A stretch of 8,046 nucleotides of DNA from Planctomycetales bacterium. GTDB taxonomy: Bacteria; Planctomycetota; Planctomycetia; Planctomycetales; Planctomycetaceae. Position numbers and translations under genes: made by a program. The stretch is from positions 1-8,046 of the forward strand of contig JAGVKR010000612.1 in the NCBI GenBank assembly GCA_020050375.1, read 5' to 3'. Below the pieces are notes generated by a model that worked only from the letters and a program-made list of their open reading frames with translations, made no database searches and was not told the origin of the DNA. Position 1 is the stretch's first letter. Each line of letters starts with the position of its first letter. This document shows positions 6,825-8,046 of this stretch, one piece after another.

Positions 6825-7583
6825 TCACTCCGCAACCTCTGCCAGAATCGGTCCGCGAGCCGACAATTTCAGGAACATCTCCACCAGCGATCCGCAACCG
6901 GTCTGTTGGCGAAGCTCCGCGAGCGTCCCCTCGGCGACAATCTTGCCGCGATGCAGCAGCCCGAACCGAGTGCAGATGCGTTCGGCTTCGTCGAGATGAT
7001 GCGTGCAGAGGATGACCGCCTTTCCTTCCTCGCGCAAGTGGGCGATGAATTCCGTAATCACCTGCGTTCCGAGCACGTCGAGCCCCAGCGTCGGCTCGTC
7101 GAGCAGCATCACCGGCGGTTGATGGATCAGGGCCCGCGCCAGATTCACCCGCTGCCGCTGGCCCGTGCTGAGCGTTGAACAGGAACGATCAAGGTATTCC
7201 GTTAACCCCAATAGTTGCGAAAGCCGGTCAAGCTCGCGCTCCGCATCGCCGATCGGCAGACCATACAGATCGGCAAAAAAAAGCAACATCTCGCGGGCCG
7301 ACAAATACTGATACAGCCCGGCGTTAGCGGCCACCAGCCCGACCCGGCGTTTGACTTCGTCCGGAAAATCGACCGACCGGAAGCCGCCGATCGCCGCATA
7401 TCCGTCGGTGGGGCGGAGCAATCCCAAAAGCATTCGCAACGTTGTCGTCTTGCCGGCTCCGTTCGGACCAAGCAACCCGTACACTTCGCCGGAATCGACC
7501 GAAAACGAGATCGCGTCGACGGCCGTCAGCTCGCGCCCGCCCGGCAGCGGATAGACTTTGGAGAGATTGCGAACATCGATCAT
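6825..7583 (-). CDS. ABC transporter ATP-binding protein, NatA-like
   Basis: A 252-residue cytoplasmic ATPase that would power the adjacent permease. Motifs in order: Walker A GPNGAGKTT (39-47), signature LSTGQRQRV (138-146), Walker B VMLLDEP (158-164, catalytic Glu163), D-loop LGLD (166-169) and H-loop CTHH (His195). The Q-loop region reads VGLVAANAGLYQYLSARE (81-98) without the usual glutamine at its normal position; NatA-type ATPases often differ here. The upstream reading frame is open to 7754. The start is placed at ATG 7583 because the fold begins there (MIDVRNLSKVYPL) and GAGGG lies 9 bases before it. It is the first gene of a two-gene module with the permease-CPBP fusion. NatAB of Bacillus exports sodium, but the substrate here cannot be told from sequence. 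Confidence 0.93.
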   Translation of the reverse strand: MIDVRNLSKVYPLPGGRELTAVDAISFSVDSGEVYGLLGPNGAGKTTTLRMLLGLLRPTDGYAAIGGFRSVDFPDEVKRRVGLVAANAGLYQYLSAREMLLFFADLYGLPIGDAERELDRLSQLLGLTEYLDRSCSTLSTGQRQRVNLARALIHQPPVMLLDEPTLGLDVLGTQVITEFIAHLREEGKAVILCTHHLDEAERICTRFGLLHRGKIVAEGTLAELRQQTGCGSLVEMFLKLSARGPILAEVAE

Positions 7584-7597
7584 CGGCGAAGGCCCTC

Positions 7598-7609
7598 GGG
7601 ACCGGTCCC
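7598..7609. repeat. Perfect palindrome GGGACCGGTCCC
   Basis: A 12-bp perfect dyad 14 bp upstream of the ATPase start. It is followed by GGTCCC again at 7619-7624, so the stretch 7598-7626 is made of the same GGTCCCC/GGTCCC words as the tandem repeat inside aroA (1922-1947). It lies just downstream of a candidate -10 and could act as an operator, or be another relic of that repeat family. Confidence 0.45.
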
Positions 7610-7610
7610 C

Positions 7611-7639
7611 AGTATCACGGTCCCAACACGGGAAGTCGA
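7611..7639 (-). promoter_or_regulatory. Candidate promoter of the ABC transporter module
   Basis: On the minus strand TCGACT (7639-7634) and GATACT (7616-7611) are separated by 17 bp, the ideal sigma-70 spacing, each matching consensus at 4 of 6 positions. Transcription would start close to 7604-7605, inside the GGGACCGGTCCC palindrome, leaving a leader of about 20 bases that includes the GAGGG ribosome site. Confidence 0.3.
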
Positions 7640-7849
7640 GCGGCCAATAGCGTGAATCGCGGTGGGTTTCCCAAACCGTTTTTCCAGTTTGGAGAAATGG
7701 AGACGCAACCGACGGCCGAAGCGCCAACCCGGCAATGACTTCCGCGATCTCCACTCGATCTGACGACAGTTGCCATCCGCGTTGGAAATGGCTCGGCGTG
7801 AAGTCAAAAGTCCGTTTGAAGGACTCTTTCAGCGGTGGATTGACTCATG

Positions 7850-7858
7850 TGCTAAACT
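7850..7858 (+). promoter_or_regulatory. Candidate extended -10 promoter for the 7942 gene
   Basis: TGCTAAACT has the TGn extension directly before TAAACT (5 of 6 to the -10 consensus). No good -35 is spaced 16-18 bp upstream, as is often true of extended -10 promoters. It would give a 5' leader of roughly 75 bases before the ATG at 7942. Confidence 0.28.
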
Positions 7859-7941
7859 GTGAGAGCGTTGTTGTCGTCGACTGTCGTTCCCCACAGCGTC
7901 CGAAGGGTCTGCTTGCCTCTTTGCGACGGGAGATGCCCATT

Positions 7942-8046
7942 ATGCGTTCGGCACGGTTCTCAGCGGGTCTGTTGGTTTTGAGTGGATTGCTCTGTTTGGC
8001 GGTTGCAGCGGCGGAGAGCGACAAGCCGGCCGGTAGCAAACCGGCC
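7942..8046 (+). CDS. N-terminus of a secreted protein, 3' end beyond window
   Basis: The frame is open from ATG 7942 to the window edge (35 codons). The visible residues form a classic Sec signal peptide: Arg2 and Arg5, a hydrophobic core (GLLVLSGLLCLAVAAA, about 9-24), and a likely signal peptidase I site after AVAAA (about residue 24). A low-complexity mature start (ESDKPAGSKPA) follows. The cysteine in the core is not in a good lipobox because leucine precedes it. GGGAG at 7928-7932 lies 9 bases before the ATG. A second in-frame ATG at 7933 directly abuts it and is less likely. The function cannot be told. It is divergent from the ABC module. Confidence 0.7.
   Translation, partial: MRSARFSAGLLVLSGLLCLAVAAAESDKPAGSKPA

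Larger units (their letters stand above)
7584..7941. other. Divergent intergenic region between the ABC module and the 7942 gene
   Basis: 358 bp without a supportable gene. It holds the candidate promoters listed separately, a perfect 12-bp palindrome near the ATPase start, and a small inverted repeat CCAAAC / GTTTGG (7671-7676, 7687-7692) around a T-rich loop. Open frames crossing it lack recognisable domains and plausible starts. Confidence 0.5.

Noticed and set aside
7584..7754. 57-codon N-terminal extension of the ABC ATPase
   Set aside because: The ABC fold starts at the ATG at 7583, which has its own ribosome site; the extension crosses the candidate promoter and palindrome.

Overview
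The window is GC-rich bacterial chromosome, about 60% G+C by eye, most likely from a planctomycete-type organism. That assignment is inference. It rests on a membrane-anchored small protein of a style common in Planctomycetota, an EPSP synthase with plant-like motifs, an ABC-2 permease fused to a CPBP protease, and sparse, irregular Shine-Dalgarno use. No rRNA, tRNA, CRISPR array or complete insertion sequence was recognised.

Layout from left to right: (1) Minus strand, 2609 to 1: aroA followed by rsmB, 54 bp apart and probably one transcript. rsmB (16S rRNA m5C methyltransferase) runs off the left edge and lacks its C-terminus. aroA carries all the expected EPSP synthase motifs, but its reading frame is broken at a run of six C (coding strand). 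The break lies at the end of an extra low-complexity segment of about 110 bp inserted in the middle of the gene. Sequence of the same type forms the gene's C-terminal tail and the aroA-rsmB spacer. (2) 2610-2976: divergent spacer, with a candidate leaderless aroA promoter. (3) Plus strand, 2977-3633: an unrecognised membrane-anchored protein. (4) 3634-3799: spacer holding a 77-bp MITE/REP-like imperfect palindrome. (5) Minus strand, 4480-3800: a VapBC-type toxin-antitoxin pair in which the PIN toxin is split by a frameshift inside a small inverted repeat. (6) Minus strand, 7583-4604: a two-gene ABC exporter module, NatA-like ATPase first, then a permease-CPBP protease fusion. A possible 23-residue leader ORF joins the two by a TGATG overlap. 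(7) 7584-7941: spacer with candidate promoters in both directions. (8) Plus strand from 7942: the first 35 codons of a secreted protein.

How the genes work together: aroA (shikimate pathway) and rsmB (ribosome modification) are housekeeping genes that appear to share a transcript without sharing a pathway. VapB and VapC would form a toxin-antitoxin complex. The ATPase and permease would assemble into one membrane transporter. The clearest unusual signal is repeat-derived sequence inside a central metabolic gene, next to the frame break. No wholly new system can be demonstrated from the sequence alone.
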